Counted from the first letter of the stretch, positions 32,840 to 42,354 are shown. The stretch is DNA of 64,000 bases from Candidatus Bathyarchaeota archaeon (GCA_020352645.1 CP070683.1:1342956-1406955), one strand, 5' to 3'. A program made the numbers and translations. Notes: a model not told the origin generated them from the sequence alone.

Positions 32840-33883
32840 TTGGTGATTGGGTGGCGCCCGTTGCATGAGCAAGATTCAAAGCAGCAAATCTCGCTAGGAA
32901 TCGAGACGACAGCAGACGATTTCGGCGTTGGCCTAGTAGGATTTGACGGCGAGATACTGTCGAACGTCTTTGATGTCTTTGTACCTGAGAAGGGCGGCAT
33001 ACACCCACGTGAAGCCGCAAGACACCACGCAAAGGTAGCCCAAAAAGTCATCTCCAGAGCATTTGATGAAGCAGGAAAAACGCTGAAGGATGTTTCGATT
33101 ATTTCTTTCTCGCAAGGTCCAGGTCTAGGGCCATGTCTTCGCACCGGAGCAACCGCAGCTCGTGCCCTTGCTGCATATCTTAAGATCCCTTTGGTCGGAG
33201 TGAATCATTGTGTTGCACACATTGAGATAGGCAAGCTTGCCACTGATGCTCAGGATCCCGTCACGCTCTACGTTTCTGGAGGAAACACAATAGTTTCCGC
33301 CTTTGACGCTGGAAGATACCGCGTATTTGGGGAAACGCTAGATATAGCCATTGGAAACTGCTTAGATGTCTTTGCGAGGAGAGCGGGGTTGCGTCGAGAA
33401 CCCAGTCTGCCACTTGGTGCTTTAGTTGAGAAACTCGCAAAGCAGGGCAAGGAACTAATCGAGTTGCCATATAGCGTGAAGGGAATGGACTTGTCGTTCA
33501 GTGGGCTCCTGACTGCTACGGAGAGAATTCTTGAAACTGGGAAATTCAGTGTTGAGGATTTATGCTTTAGCTTGCAAGAAGTCGCGTTTTCAATGCTGGC
33601 TGAAATCACCGAACGTGCCTTGGCCCACACCGAAAAGCGAGAAATCCTATTGACCGGCGGAGTGGCAGCAAACGAGCGACTCCAGGAAATGCTCGCCGTC
33701 ATAGCCCAGGATCATGACAGTCGTTTCTGTGTTGTTCCAAAGCAATATGCCCTAGACAATGGAGCCATGATAGCGTGGACAGGTATTCTGGCTTACTTGC
33801 AAGGCTTAATCACGCCAATCGAGAAGAGCATGGTTCGACTGAAATGGAGACTCGATGATGTTGAAGCATCCTGGGTGAGATAG
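32840..33883 (+). CDS. kae1: KEOPS subunit Kae1, tRNA N6-threonylcarbamoyladenosine synthase
   Basis: 347 residues of the ASKHA fold: LGIETTADDFGVGLV, SQGPGLGPCLRTGATAARALA, the metal-binding NHCVAHIEIG (His, His), YVSGGNT, SFSGLLTA, LTGGVAANERLQ and ALDNGAMIAW with the last metal Asp. With Bud32, Pcc1 and Cgi121 it transfers threonylcarbamoyl to A37 of ANN-decoding tRNAs. The start is TTG 32840 after a strong GGAGGAGGT. Bud32 is a separate gene 4 nt downstream rather than fused. Confidence 0.96.
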   Translation: MVIGWRPLHEQDSKQQISLGIETTADDFGVGLVGFDGEILSNVFDVFVPEKGGIHPREAARHHAKVAQKVISRAFDEAGKTLKDVSIISFSQGPGLGPCLRTGATAARALAAYLKIPLVGVNHCVAHIEIGKLATDAQDPVTLYVSGGNTIVSAFDAGRYRVFGETLDIAIGNCLDVFARRAGLRREPSLPLGALVEKLAKQGKELIELPYSVKGMDLSFSGLLTATERILETGKFSVEDLCFSLQEVAFSMLAEITERALAHTEKREILLTGGVAANERLQEMLAVIAQDHDSRFCVVPKQYALDNGAMIAWTGILAYLQGLITPIEKSMVRLKWRLDDVEASWVR

Positions 33884-33887
33884 TAGC

Positions 33888-34520
33888 ATGCTGGTGAAAA
33901 AAGGAGCAGAAGCAAGCCTTTTTCTAGAAGACTGGCAAGAGCGACAAGTGATCATGAAGCGGCGACTCCCAAAGAAGTATAGACTCTTGAAAGTGGACGA
34001 GAGAATCCGCACTTATCGAACAATCCACGAATCACAGCTGCTTCACTCCGCAAAGGAAGCAGGCGTGCCAACCCCGACAATCTTCTTGATAAATCTAACA
34101 GATTCAAACATAATAATGGAATATGTGCAAGGCACAGAAGTGAAACGAGTTCTACACAATCTCCCCACTGAAAGCCGTTACGCTTTGAATGTACACATCG
34201 GGAAACTTATAGGCCAACTTCACAAAAATCGCATCGTTCACGGTGATCTAACAACCTCTAACATGATCCTGACCACGAGTGGAGAAGTGGTCTTGATTGA
34301 TTTTGGCCTTGGGGAAAAGACGTCACAGGTTGAGTTGAGGGCTGTAGATCTACATCTGATGAAGCGTGCTTTTCAGAGCACGCATTTTCTCTATGCAAAG
34401 GAAAGCTTCGACGCTGTTATGAAAGGATATTTCATGGTTGTGGGAGAAGAAACGGGAAAGAAAGTCTTGGATAAGGTGATAGAAATCGAAAAGCGAGGTC
34501 GATATATATCTGAAAGGTGA
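33888..34520 (+). CDS. bud32: KEOPS-associated kinase/ATPase Bud32
   Basis: 210 residues: KKGAEASLFLEDW (nucleotide-loop region), VIMKRRLPKKYRLLKVDERIR with the ATP-site Lys, MEYVQGTEV, the catalytic loop IVHGDLTTSNMI, and LIDFGLG (DFG). It is a small piD261-type kinase that supports Kae1 within KEOPS. It directly follows kae1 in the same operon, the arrangement found fused in some archaea. Confidence 0.95.
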   Translation: MLVKKGAEASLFLEDWQERQVIMKRRLPKKYRLLKVDERIRTYRTIHESQLLHSAKEAGVPTPTIFLINLTDSNIIMEYVQGTEVKRVLHNLPTESRYALNVHIGKLIGQLHKNRIVHGDLTTSNMILTTSGEVVLIDFGLGEKTSQVELRAVDLHLMKRAFQSTHFLYAKESFDAVMKGYFMVVGEETGKKVLDKVIEIEKRGRYISER

Positions 34521-34593
34521 GGCGATGGGATGAAAGAAGGCTCGGTACAACTGCAGTTCTCGCAAACATCCTCAGCTATTTCGGGTGTGCATA

Positions 34594-35175
34594 ATGCCTG
34601 CTAATGTAAAGGTTGCAATCATGGCAACGGGAAATTTCGGCAAATTCAATGAAGCTCGACTTGTCACAGGGAAATTTAACGTAGCGCTAGCGATGCTCAG
34701 CAAGATAAGATCAGTGGAAATCCAGCATGATGACCTTGAAGTCGTTGCGACAGCCCGCGTTCTCAACGTTGTTGAAAGATGTGGCTTGCCACTTGTCGTC
34801 GAGGATGCAGGGTTGTTTACTAACGCTCTGAATGGTTTTCCTGGCCCTTATTCCTCGTATGCTTACAAGACGATAGGCAACGATGGGCTGCTGACGCTGA
34901 TCGAGGGGGAAACGAATAGGAAGGCATTGTTCAAATCTGTGGTTGCCTACACCAATCCAGAAAGCAACGAACCTCTGTGTTTCACAGGAACAGTTGAAGG
35001 TGAGATCACCCTAGGAAAACGTGGTGTGGAAGGATTTGGGTTCGACCCTGTTTTCAAACCCTCCGGAAGCCCGAAGACCTTCGGGGAGATGAGTGTGGAA
35101 GAGAAGAACCAATATTCGCACCGAGCTAGAGCGTTTCGGAAATTTGCTGAATGGTTTTCGGGATGTTCGTCTTAG
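34594..35175 (+). CDS. XTP/dITP diphosphatase (RdgB/HAM1)
   Basis: 193 residues from ATG 34594. Motifs: MATGNFGKFNEARL, QHDDLEVV, LVVEDAGLFTNALNGFPGPYSSYAYKTIG, GEITLGKRGVEGFGFDPVF and EKNQYSHRARAF. It hydrolyses deaminated purine nucleoside triphosphates and keeps them out of DNA and RNA. It sits between bud32 and uS15 in the archaeal KEOPS/ribosomal neighbourhood. Confidence 0.94.
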   Translation: MPANVKVAIMATGNFGKFNEARLVTGKFNVALAMLSKIRSVEIQHDDLEVVATARVLNVVERCGLPLVVEDAGLFTNALNGFPGPYSSYAYKTIGNDGLLTLIEGETNRKALFKSVVAYTNPESNEPLCFTGTVEGEITLGKRGVEGFGFDPVFKPSGSPKTFGEMSVEEKNQYSHRARAFRKFAEWFSGCSS

Positions 35176-35233
35176 CTAAGAAGTCTTAAATACTTCTAAT
35201 CCTTCGTTAAATGAGCTTTTGGAGGCAAGTGCT

Positions 35234-35674
35234 TTGCCAAAGCAGGAAAAAGGAAGTTCACATTCACTCAGGCCAGTAAGTAGACGGCCTCCTTCTTGGT
35301 GCAAATATGAATCTGAAGAAGTTGAGGCTCTCGTAATTAAGTTGGCTAGAGAGGGAAACTCTGCTAGCAAGATAGGTACGATATTGCGAGATCAACATGG
35401 GATTCCGCTAGAAAAGCCCATTACGGGGAAGAGTATTACTAAGATCTTGGCAGAGGCTGATATGGCACCATCTATTCCGGAAGATCTCGAAATGTTGTTG
35501 AAAAAAGCTTCGGGACTTTCAACACACCTTGAGAAGAATAAGATGGATTTGACGAATAAGAGGTCGCTGCAAATAATCGAGGCAAAGATCCATAAGCTTT
35601 CAAAGTACTACAGGCGAAAAGGTGTTTTACCACCAGACTGGAAGTACCGGGCGAAGGCTGCTTCCGTGGCCTAA
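35234..35674 (+). CDS. rps15: 30S ribosomal protein uS15
   Basis: 146 residues from TTG 35234, 8 nt after GGAGG. Archaeal/eukaryotic type: a basic N-terminal extension with RRPPSW, then LAREGNSASKIGTILRDQHGIP and a C-terminal KSLQ/RSLQIIEAKIHKLSKYYRRKGVLPPDWKY. It binds 16S rRNA helices 20-22 early in small-subunit assembly. It is followed by the DHH exonuclease and Pcc1 genes, a linkage common in archaea. Confidence 0.95.
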   Translation: MPKQEKGSSHSLRPVSRRPPSWCKYESEEVEALVIKLAREGNSASKIGTILRDQHGIPLEKPITGKSITKILAEADMAPSIPEDLEMLLKKASGLSTHLEKNKMDLTNKRSLQIIEAKIHKLSKYYRRKGVLPPDWKYRAKAASVA

Positions 35675-35688
35675 GCTTTGGGTTGTGT

Positions 35689-37140
35689 ATGGCGAGAGAG
35701 GAAGATGCCGTAGAAGCCTTCTCAACTGATGCTGCTGAAGCAGCGAAAATGATAGTTGATAGTACCGAGAAGGAAGGCTTCATCCATGTGGTATCACATT
35801 TAGATGCTGACGGGCTAGCAGCTGCTGGAATAATAGGAAGGATGCTTTGGAAACTTGACGCGAATTTCCGATTGAGGATTCAGCAGTGGATTGATGAAAG
35901 AATTGTCTCAGATATTAAATCAGACAAGCCTACGCTTGCCATATTTACGGATCTAGGTAGCGGCTACCTAAGCGTTCTTAGCGAAAACGTGTCGAAGTGT
36001 CGAATCGTAATATTAGACCATCATCAACCTGTGGGCGAAGCTGCCAGCAACGTTTTTCAAGTTAATCCTCACATTCACGCAATCGATGGCTCAAAAGACA
36101 TAAGTGGCGCAGGCGTTGCCTACTTTGTAGCTAAGGCAGTCGACAGGTCACACAAAATTCTTGCTGACATAGCTGTTGTAGGTGCACTGGGCGATTTGCA
36201 GGATAAGTACAAACCGAGAGCCCTTGGGGGGCTAAATGAGAAAATCGTGGAAGATGGTGTGGAAGCTGGCTGTTTGACTGTTGAGAAAGATCTCATGCTC
36301 TTCGGAAGGGAGACTCGCCAGATACACAAGGCTCTAGCCTACACAACCAGCCCTTTTATTCCCGGCATCAGTGGAGAAGAAGATAAGAGCCTTGCATTTC
36401 TAGCAGACCTGGGGATAGAGCCAAAGCATGGGGACAGATGGAGAGCTCTGCGCGATCTTTCCAAATCAGAGAAGCAGCGCTTGTGTTCAGGCCTGTCAGA
36501 TCATTTGGTGGCACAAGGATTCTCTAATGGAGCGTTAAGCTTGGTCGGTACAATTTATACACTCTCCCATGAGGCACCTTGGACACCATTACGGGACGCA
36601 AGAGAGTTCTCGGTCTTACTGAACAGTACAGGCCGAATGGAAAAAGCTGGACTCGGCACTGCAATCTGCATGGGGGACAGAGGTGCAGCGCTGGAAGAAG
36701 CTGAGGAAGTTTTAGGAGAATATAGGAAAACCATCACAGTCTACCTGAACTGGCTGACGGAAGAAACTGGTCGAATTGACGAGCTTGAGAGCATATATGT
36801 GATTCACGGCGGAGATTTCATAAATGAGAAGATGATCGGAACAATTTCCTCGATTCTGTCAACCAATCTGCCAAAGCCTGACAAGCCAATTATCGCTTAT
36901 GCTACTACCGGTGAAGAAGATGAAGTCAAGATTTCAGCTAGAACCTTGGAAATGCTCACCACAAAAGGGCTAGATCTGGCTGAGATCATGCGAATAGCCT
37001 CTGAGAAATTCGAGGGCAGAGGGGGTGGTCACAACATTGCAGCAGGAGCTCAGGTTCCTTCAAGGAATGTAAAAGCCTTTGTAGCCCTGGTGAATGATTT
37101 GGTTAAGGAGAAGATGAAGACAATTGAGAAGCGAAGCTAG
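35689..37140 (+). CDS. RecJ-like DHH/DHHA1 phosphoesterase
   Basis: 483 residues from ATG 35689. DHH domain: VVSHLDADGLAAAGI, FTDLGSG, ILDHHQPVGE. The linker and DHHA1 domain end with EGRGGGHNIAAGAQVP. The set corresponds to archaeal RecJ homologues (GAN/Cdc45-like group), which act as ssDNA or RNA 5'-3' or 3'-5' exonucleases and in some archaea join the GINS/MCM complex. All metal ligands of the DHH motifs are present. It overlaps pcc1 by 17 nt. Confidence 0.9.
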   Translation: MAREEDAVEAFSTDAAEAAKMIVDSTEKEGFIHVVSHLDADGLAAAGIIGRMLWKLDANFRLRIQQWIDERIVSDIKSDKPTLAIFTDLGSGYLSVLSENVSKCRIVILDHHQPVGEAASNVFQVNPHIHAIDGSKDISGAGVAYFVAKAVDRSHKILADIAVVGALGDLQDKYKPRALGGLNEKIVEDGVEAGCLTVEKDLMLFGRETRQIHKALAYTTSPFIPGISGEEDKSLAFLADLGIEPKHGDRWRALRDLSKSEKQRLCSGLSDHLVAQGFSNGALSLVGTIYTLSHEAPWTPLRDAREFSVLLNSTGRMEKAGLGTAICMGDRGAALEEAEEVLGEYRKTITVYLNWLTEETGRIDELESIYVIHGGDFINEKMIGTISSILSTNLPKPDKPIIAYATTGEEDEVKISARTLEMLTTKGLDLAEIMRIASEKFEGRGGGHNIAAGAQVPSRNVKAFVALVNDLVKEKMKTIEKRS

Positions 37141-37381
37141 GGTCAGTCTTGTCTATGAGCGAGAGCGGGATGCTGAAGCTGTTTTCAGAGCAGTCTCCCC
37201 GGATAATAGAGTAGTGCCAATCGGCCTATCGATCCAGACAAGAAGGCGGAATTCCAAAGTGTACACTTCAATACATTGCGAAAAGTCATTAGAGACATTG
37301 CTTTCGACTCTGGATGATTTGCTGGCTTGTGTCTCAGTCGCAGAGAGAGCTTTTGAGCTTGCCAAGACAGCGGTGAGATAG
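37124..37381 (+). CDS. pcc1: KEOPS subunit Pcc1
   Basis: 85 residues of the CTAG/Pcc1 family: RDAEAVFRAVSPDNRVVPIGLSI, a short strand, then LETLLSTLDDLLACVSVAERA. Pcc1 is the dimerising subunit that holds two Kae1 units in KEOPS. It starts inside the end of the RecJ-like gene, so translation is coupled. It lies 3.2 kb from kae1-bud32. Cgi121 is not seen in the window. Confidence 0.88.
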   Translation: MRSEARVSLVYERERDAEAVFRAVSPDNRVVPIGLSIQTRRRNSKVYTSIHCEKSLETLLSTLDDLLACVSVAERAFELAKTAVR

Positions 37382-37483
37382 CCTCTCGTAGAACAAAGTA
37401 TGCTCACTACCGCTTCAGATTTTAATAACACTACTGCGAAAATGTACCTAGAGTGGTTAGGCACTTCAGGATGTTGGACTACG

Positions 37484-38767
37484 TTGTTGGACATCAAACT
37501 GATTCGTGAGCATCCAGATGTTGTGAGAGAAAACCTCAGAAAGAGAGGCAATGGTGAGAAGGTCCAGATTCTGGATGAGTTGATAGCACATGACAATGAG
37601 TGGCGGCGACTCTTAACTGAAGCAAACAAGCTTCGTCATGAAAGGCGGGGAATCACAAATTCGATTGCTTCTTTGAAGAAGGAGGGGAAGAGCATTCAGG
37701 CTCAAATCTCTAAGGGTAGGATGCTGGACAAGGAGATTGTTGCTATCGAAAAGCGGCGTGATGAGTATAAAGAAAAAGTTGACCATATTCTTATGAGACT
37801 GCCAAATCTTTTGCATGAGTCTGTCCCTGTAGGTGAGGGCGAGAGTGGCAATGTGGAAGTGAGGGTTTGGGGGAAGCCCCCGGATTTTAGTTTCACGCCA
37901 GTGAACCACCTGGAGATTGCGAAAAACTTAGAGTTGATTGATGATAAGAGAGGTGCCAAAGTTGCAGGTCACGGTTTTCTGTATCTGAGAGATGACTTGG
38001 TGCTGCTTGACTTGGCTCTCCAACGCTTTGCAATAGACTTCATGATTAAGAAAGGATTTAATCTTGTTGAGCCGCCCTTCATGATGAAAAGGAGACCCTA
38101 TGAAGGAGTGACTGATCTGTCGGATTTCGAGAATGTGATGTACAAGGTTGAAGGGGAAGATCTGTACATGATTGCTACAGCTGAACATCCATTAGCTGCA
38201 ATGTACATGGACGAGGTTTTCCTTGAAGAAGATCTGCCGTTGAAACTTGTAGGCGTCAGTCCCTGCTTCAGAAAGGAAGTCGGAGCCCATGGAAAATATA
38301 CTAAGGGCCTCTTCAGAATGCATCAATTCAACAAGGTTGAGCAATTCGCCTTTTGTCTTCCTGAAAACTCTTGGGATGTTCATGAAGACCTACAGGGAAA
38401 CGCCGAAGAGCTATATCAAGAATTACAGTTGCACCACAAAGTTGTGAATGTATGTACAGGAGACATTGGCGCAGTCGCTGCAAAGAGATATGATATCAAC
38501 ATTTGGATGGCTGATGATGTTTACCGAGAAATCGGGTCGAATTCAAACTGTACCGATTATCAAGCTAGACGTTTGAACATTCGCTATAGAGAGAAAGAGG
38601 GGCAGTCGCCGAAAGGTTTTGTGCACACGGTGAATAACACTGGTATAGCGACGAGCAGAACCATGATGGCAATATTGGAGCAACACCAGAAGAGCGACGG
38701 CACAGTTTCAATTCCAGACGTTCTAGTGAAATATATGAGTGGGATAAGAAACCTGAAACTCCACTAA
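37484..38767 (+). CDS. serS: Seryl-tRNA synthetase (standard, non-methanogen type)
   Basis: 427 residues from TTG 37484 (LLDIKLIREHPDVVRENLRKRG is the family start; ATG 37442 would add 14 residues). An N-terminal coiled-coil tRNA-binding arm (about 30-105) is followed by the class II core: TAEHPLAAMY, motif 2 FRKEVGAHGKYTKGLFRMHQF, and motif 3 GIATSRTMMAILEQHQ. It charges tRNA-Ser (and tRNA-Sec) with serine. It is the common form and not the rare methanogen SerRS. Confidence 0.95.
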   Translation: MLDIKLIREHPDVVRENLRKRGNGEKVQILDELIAHDNEWRRLLTEANKLRHERRGITNSIASLKKEGKSIQAQISKGRMLDKEIVAIEKRRDEYKEKVDHILMRLPNLLHESVPVGEGESGNVEVRVWGKPPDFSFTPVNHLEIAKNLELIDDKRGAKVAGHGFLYLRDDLVLLDLALQRFAIDFMIKKGFNLVEPPFMMKRRPYEGVTDLSDFENVMYKVEGEDLYMIATAEHPLAAMYMDEVFLEEDLPLKLVGVSPCFRKEVGAHGKYTKGLFRMHQFNKVEQFAFCLPENSWDVHEDLQGNAEELYQELQLHHKVVNVCTGDIGAVAAKRYDINIWMADDVYREIGSNSNCTDYQARRLNIRYREKEGQSPKGFVHTVNNTGIATSRTMMAILEQHQKSDGTVSIPDVLVKYMSGIRNLKLH

Positions 38768-38815
38768 ATCCTTTAATACTGGGATGTTGTGTTTCTCTCG
38801 CAACGAGGGCTAAAC

Positions 38816-39424
38816 GTGTCCAAGCGTGGAAGGAGAGTCCGCGACAAGTGGCGGAGCAAAGATTGGTATACAATCATGGCGCCTAAGTACTTTGGTAATG
38901 TTGAACTGGGAGCTGTTCCGTCAGACGAAGCAGGGAAGCTTGTTGGCAGAGTTGTCGATGCAACTCTCTATGACATCACTAACGACTTTGCACATCAATA
39001 TCTTAAGATGCTCTTTCAAGTTATGAGTGTAGAAGAAAGGACTGCCAAGACCATTTTCAAAGGGCACCAGTACAGTAGAGACTACCTGCGAAGCTTAGTT
39101 CGCCGTAGAACAACCAGAGTCGACAAAGTTCTTGACATTTCAACGAAAGACGGATTTGCGGTTAGAGTTGCAGCCTGTGCATTCACTCTCAACCGGGTGA
39201 AGACTTCACAAGAAGCTGCAATACGAAGAATCATGAAGAGCATTGTTGATGAAAAAGCTGCAATTCTTACGTTCGATCAATTTGCACAAGAAGTGGTTCT
39301 TGGTAAGATAGCCTCGGATATCTATAACGAAGCTAAGAAAGTCGCGCCATTAAGGCACGTAGGAATCAGAAAATCCAAACTTATCTCACAGCCTCCATCC
39401 CAAATGGTTGCTCCAGCTGCTTAA
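38816..39424 (+). CDS. rps3ae: 30S ribosomal protein eS1 (S3ae)
   Basis: 202 residues from GTG 38816: a basic N-terminus (KRGRRVRDKWRSKDWYTIMAP), then FGNVELGAVPSDEAGKLVGRVV, FKGHQYSRDYLRSLVRRRTTRVD and RHVGIRKSKLI. eS1 is an archaeal/eukaryotic small-subunit protein near the mRNA exit. Its place after pcc1-serS is consistent with other archaeal genomes. Confidence 0.94.
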   Translation: MSKRGRRVRDKWRSKDWYTIMAPKYFGNVELGAVPSDEAGKLVGRVVDATLYDITNDFAHQYLKMLFQVMSVEERTAKTIFKGHQYSRDYLRSLVRRRTTRVDKVLDISTKDGFAVRVAACAFTLNRVKTSQEAAIRRIMKSIVDEKAAILTFDQFAQEVVLGKIASDIYNEAKKVAPLRHVGIRKSKLISQPPSQMVAPAA

Positions 39425-39452
39425 TGCTAATTTGCTGCAAGATGGGGAGCAA

Positions 39453-40091
39453 GTGAAAAGTTACCTTAGAGCGGAGCAGAGGAAGCTGGTTGCGAAAGAA
39501 GCAGCGGAAATGCTCTATACCGGACAGGAAAAGGAGTATCGACAGGCAAAGCTACATGCAGCTAAGACATTAGGACTGAATTTGATTCCTAGCAACATCG
39601 AAGTGGCTACAGAACTCAATGCAATCGCTGAACAAAGAGAAGGTGAAACTAGATGCGAGAAGCTAGTGATGAAAAGACTCGAAGCCCTTGAAGTAATGAA
39701 GACTTTGGAGAGATTCGGGCCTATTCTAGTTGGAAGCGTTTGGCGAGGGACTGCGCATCACAACAGCGACATCGACATAGTTGCTTACTCCGAAAATCCT
39801 CAGCGAGTATTGAAAACTCTTCAGGACAAAAGCTATGTGATAATGAAAAGCGAGATCCAGAAGGTGACGAAGAGAGGAAAGGCGAAATCATCACTTCACA
39901 TATATGTAGATCTGCCTTCCGAAAGCCAAGTCGAAGTGGTTGTTCGTGATCCCGAAGAAGCTTCTTCAAGACCTACTTGTGAGATATATGGAGACGCTAT
40001 AGTGGGTCTAGATATGTTGCAGCTCAAGAAACTTTTAAAAGAGGATTCTGGACGAAGCTTTGTCCCTGATGAGCTTGCAGGCGCGGAGTAG
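39453..40091 (+). CDS. Pol beta-type nucleotidyltransferase domain protein
   Basis: 212 residues from GTG 39453 (TTG 39432 or an in-frame start inside eS1 also possible). A basic helical N-terminus (LRAEQRKLVAKEAAEMLYTGQEKEYRQAKLHAA) precedes a nucleotidyltransferase core, LVGSVWRGTAHHNSDIDIVAY (GS..xG..SD-x-D), with a third acid in LHIYVDLP or VEVVV. An archaea-conserved uncharacterised family; substrate unknown. Its position beside eS1 and the CCA enzyme suggests a role in RNA metabolism. Confidence 0.75.
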   Translation: MKSYLRAEQRKLVAKEAAEMLYTGQEKEYRQAKLHAAKTLGLNLIPSNIEVATELNAIAEQREGETRCEKLVMKRLEALEVMKTLERFGPILVGSVWRGTAHHNSDIDIVAYSENPQRVLKTLQDKSYVIMKSEIQKVTKRGKAKSSLHIYVDLPSESQVEVVVRDPEEASSRPTCEIYGDAIVGLDMLQLKKLLKEDSGRSFVPDELAGAE

Positions 40092-40267
40092 AAAGATGTG
40101 CTCTCGATGAGCAGATGAGCTGCAAGATCCGACTTCATTATGATCTCGTGTTTGCTGATGCGTTTTTTCGCGTATATAGTGATGATGAACTGCTACTTGT
40201 CGGATTTGTGAAATCAAGTTAGAGATGCTTTAGTTAAAGTAACTGTAAGAGGAATCACTGTTTTCTC

Positions 40268-41689
40268 TCATGGAAACCATGGCGGCTGTCCCTTAAGGTA
40301 TCTCGTGAGAAAGCTGGAAAACTTCTTATCCCTTGCGTATATCGGCAGGATTTCAGCGTTGACCAAGATCTGGAGGCTGTGTGCAGCTGCCTCCACGATG
40401 GTTTCTGCGATGCCAAGATTCTTCCCTCCATCTTTCAATTTGTCTTCTAATAGATCAATGATGTTTGTGTAATTGCGCTTGATGTCTACTATCCACCGTG
40501 ATCCCTCGATTCTTGGTCCTGAAAGAGTCTTTTCGGAGCTGATATACTTGCTCAGAAATCGTCTGCATTCTTCCTTTTTCCTCAAGGGCGGTCCGAGATG
40601 CTTTTTCAACTTTGGTAAATGTTGATTTTGAACTTCAAGTACAAAGACAATTCGATTCTTCAGATCAGTCCAAGCTGCGCTGCGAAATATCTCAAAATCA
40701 TTTTGACTGACAAGATTTCTGATTGACCTCTCTGATTTGTAGAGTTGTCCCCACAATATGTCAGGGACGGTTTCTTGAACAGTTGAGATTATGAAGGCTA
40801 AGGTGGTGCCACGTTCTCTTAGGATGTTGATAAGCTTATCGGGCTTCAATGGAGGCGTTTGCGGGGGTTGGAAGAACTCTCTTCTTGGCTTGTCTAGAAA
40901 GGCTCTTGAAGCAGCAATGAACAGACTTAGCTTATCCTTTCTTACTGCTGAGGCTGCGTTTCTCTTTTCGTCCACCGGATCAAATACCACTATAGGAGCT
41001 TGGAAAGCACGTTTCAATTCATCCGTGTTTCCGCCATAATGGTTTTCGAGATCGATAATTGTCGGTGTCTGCCAATTGCTAGCTGCTCTCAGGGTTGAGA
41101 GAAAGGAGCGATAGAAAAGGATGAGTAGTTCGCACAAATATCCGCTGAAACCACCGATTTCGATTTCAGCTCCGTATCCACTGATTCCTTTCATGAATGC
41201 TTTGAGGAGTCTGACCTGACCTGCAAGTTTTGAATTCATTCTTGGTTTTACATATCTTGTGTGAAAGGGTGTGCGATCAGTGGCACTTTTCCATTCGTTT
41301 TTCCTCACTTTATAGCATGGTACAATGTTGATCCGAGTTCCATTTAGAATCGCTTCTAAGTATGGATGCTCTGCAAAGCGCTCGATTTGCCGAGCGCCCT
41401 TTGTTGCTTGTCTTGCCACTTCAAGATATTTAGTGCGAAATAGTTTCCGAGGTACTGTTGGTGGAACTCGAACGAAAACGTCAATATCTGGCTCTTGCCT
41501 TAGCCATGTGTCTTTGGCGATTGAGCCTTCCACGCACACTTGCGCATCTAATCCGGATTTCCGAGCGTGTTGCTCTACTTGATGCGTTATTTGCTCTGCT
41601 AATGCTAAGACACGATTTCTTTCCTCTTTATTAGGCGTGATTCTCTTCAAAACCTGAGATAGGATTTTATCATATTTTGAGCTTTTCAT
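40268..41689 (-). CDS. cca: CCA tRNA nucleotidyltransferase, archaeal class I
   Basis: 473 residues. Nucleotidyltransferase core: CVEGSIAKDTWLRQEPDIDVFV (GS and D-x-D), INIVPCYKV with a third acid or equivalent, RTPFHTRYV, and RLLKAFMKGISGYGAEIEIGGFSGYLCELL, the archaeal CCA signature. It adds or repairs the 3' CCA end of tRNAs without a template. It overlaps thpR by 20 nt on the minus strand, so the two RNA enzymes are co-translated. Confidence 0.95.
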   Translation of the reverse strand: MKSSKYDKILSQVLKRITPNKEERNRVLALAEQITHQVEQHARKSGLDAQVCVEGSIAKDTWLRQEPDIDVFVRVPPTVPRKLFRTKYLEVARQATKGARQIERFAEHPYLEAILNGTRINIVPCYKVRKNEWKSATDRTPFHTRYVKPRMNSKLAGQVRLLKAFMKGISGYGAEIEIGGFSGYLCELLILFYRSFLSTLRAASNWQTPTIIDLENHYGGNTDELKRAFQAPIVVFDPVDEKRNAASAVRKDKLSLFIAASRAFLDKPRREFFQPPQTPPLKPDKLINILRERGTTLAFIISTVQETVPDILWGQLYKSERSIRNLVSQNDFEIFRSAAWTDLKNRIVFVLEVQNQHLPKLKKHLGPPLRKKEECRRFLSKYISSEKTLSGPRIEGSRWIVDIKRNYTNIIDLLEDKLKDGGKNLGIAETIVEAAAHSLQILVNAEILPIYARDKKFSSFLTRYLKGQPPWFP

Positions 41690-42287
41690 TGAAACGATTT
41701 ATCTCCCCAGGGCAAACCTCTCTGAGCGTTGAATATATGGGGCCTTCAGGCGTTAGGCGGCTTTTCTTCAGCTTCAAACACCTTACTTCGAACTCTCCGA
41801 ATCTATAATCACTAAGCGTTCTCAAACAGGATATTAGCGCTGGCTCGTTTCGCTTTGTTCGTACTCTAGCAATCGTAAGGTGAGGGCTGAAACCTTTTGA
41901 ATCGGGATTGAATCTCAGCTTTCTAATGTGGGGCTCAAGTTGATTGAAGACGTCCCTCATCTTCTCGGATCCCCTCTCAAGACCTGCCCAAACGACACGG
42001 GGGCGCTTCAAAGCGGGGAAAGCGCCTACCCTGCGGATCTCGGCATGGAAGGGGCCAAAAGATACCTTCTTCATCTCAGCATGGATATTGTCAACCATGC
42101 TTTCCGGGATGTTACCTAAAAAACGTATAGTGACGTGAATATTCTGCGGCGAAACTAGCTTCAAATCAGCGCCTGTCTCTCTCAGCATTTGCTGGACCTT
42201 ACGCAGCTTGTCCAAGAGTTCTTGTTTGCAGATGTCAAAAGATATGAAGCCACGTATATTTCCGGACATATTGAAGTCCTTCAGCAT
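41670..42287 (-). CDS. thpR: RNA 2',3'-cyclic phosphodiesterase (ThpR, LigT-like)
   Basis: 205 residues from ATG 42287, supported by GAGGAG just upstream (ATG 42269 is a shorter alternative closer to the TATA-like TTATAA). Starts IRGFISFDICKQELL. The two catalytic H-x-T motifs are HVTIRFLG and HLTIARV. Family members open 2',3'-cyclic phosphates on RNA and were first described as 2'-5' RNA ligases of tRNA halves. It overlaps cca and is divergent from the UPF0200 gene. Confidence 0.93.
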   Translation of the reverse strand: MLKDFNMSGNIRGFISFDICKQELLDKLRKVQQMLRETGADLKLVSPQNIHVTIRFLGNIPESMVDNIHAEMKKVSFGPFHAEIRRVGAFPALKRPRVVWAGLERGSEKMRDVFNQLEPHIRKLRFNPDSKGFSPHLTIARVRTKRNEPALISCLRTLSDYRFGEFEVRCLKLKKSRLTPEGPIYSTLREVCPGEINRFNEKLKI

Positions 42288-42354
42288 AATCTCCTCAAAC
42301 CATTTATAATAACTTTCAATCACAATGAGTAGGGCAAACCAGCGGTTGTATTTT

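Noticed and set aside
40127-40205. ATCCGAC/GTCGGAT arms with a C-box-like GTGATGA (40179-40185), possible C/D sRNA
   Set aside because: No D box (CTGA) follows at a suitable distance and the 65-nt loop is not convincing; kept only as a weak inverted repeat.
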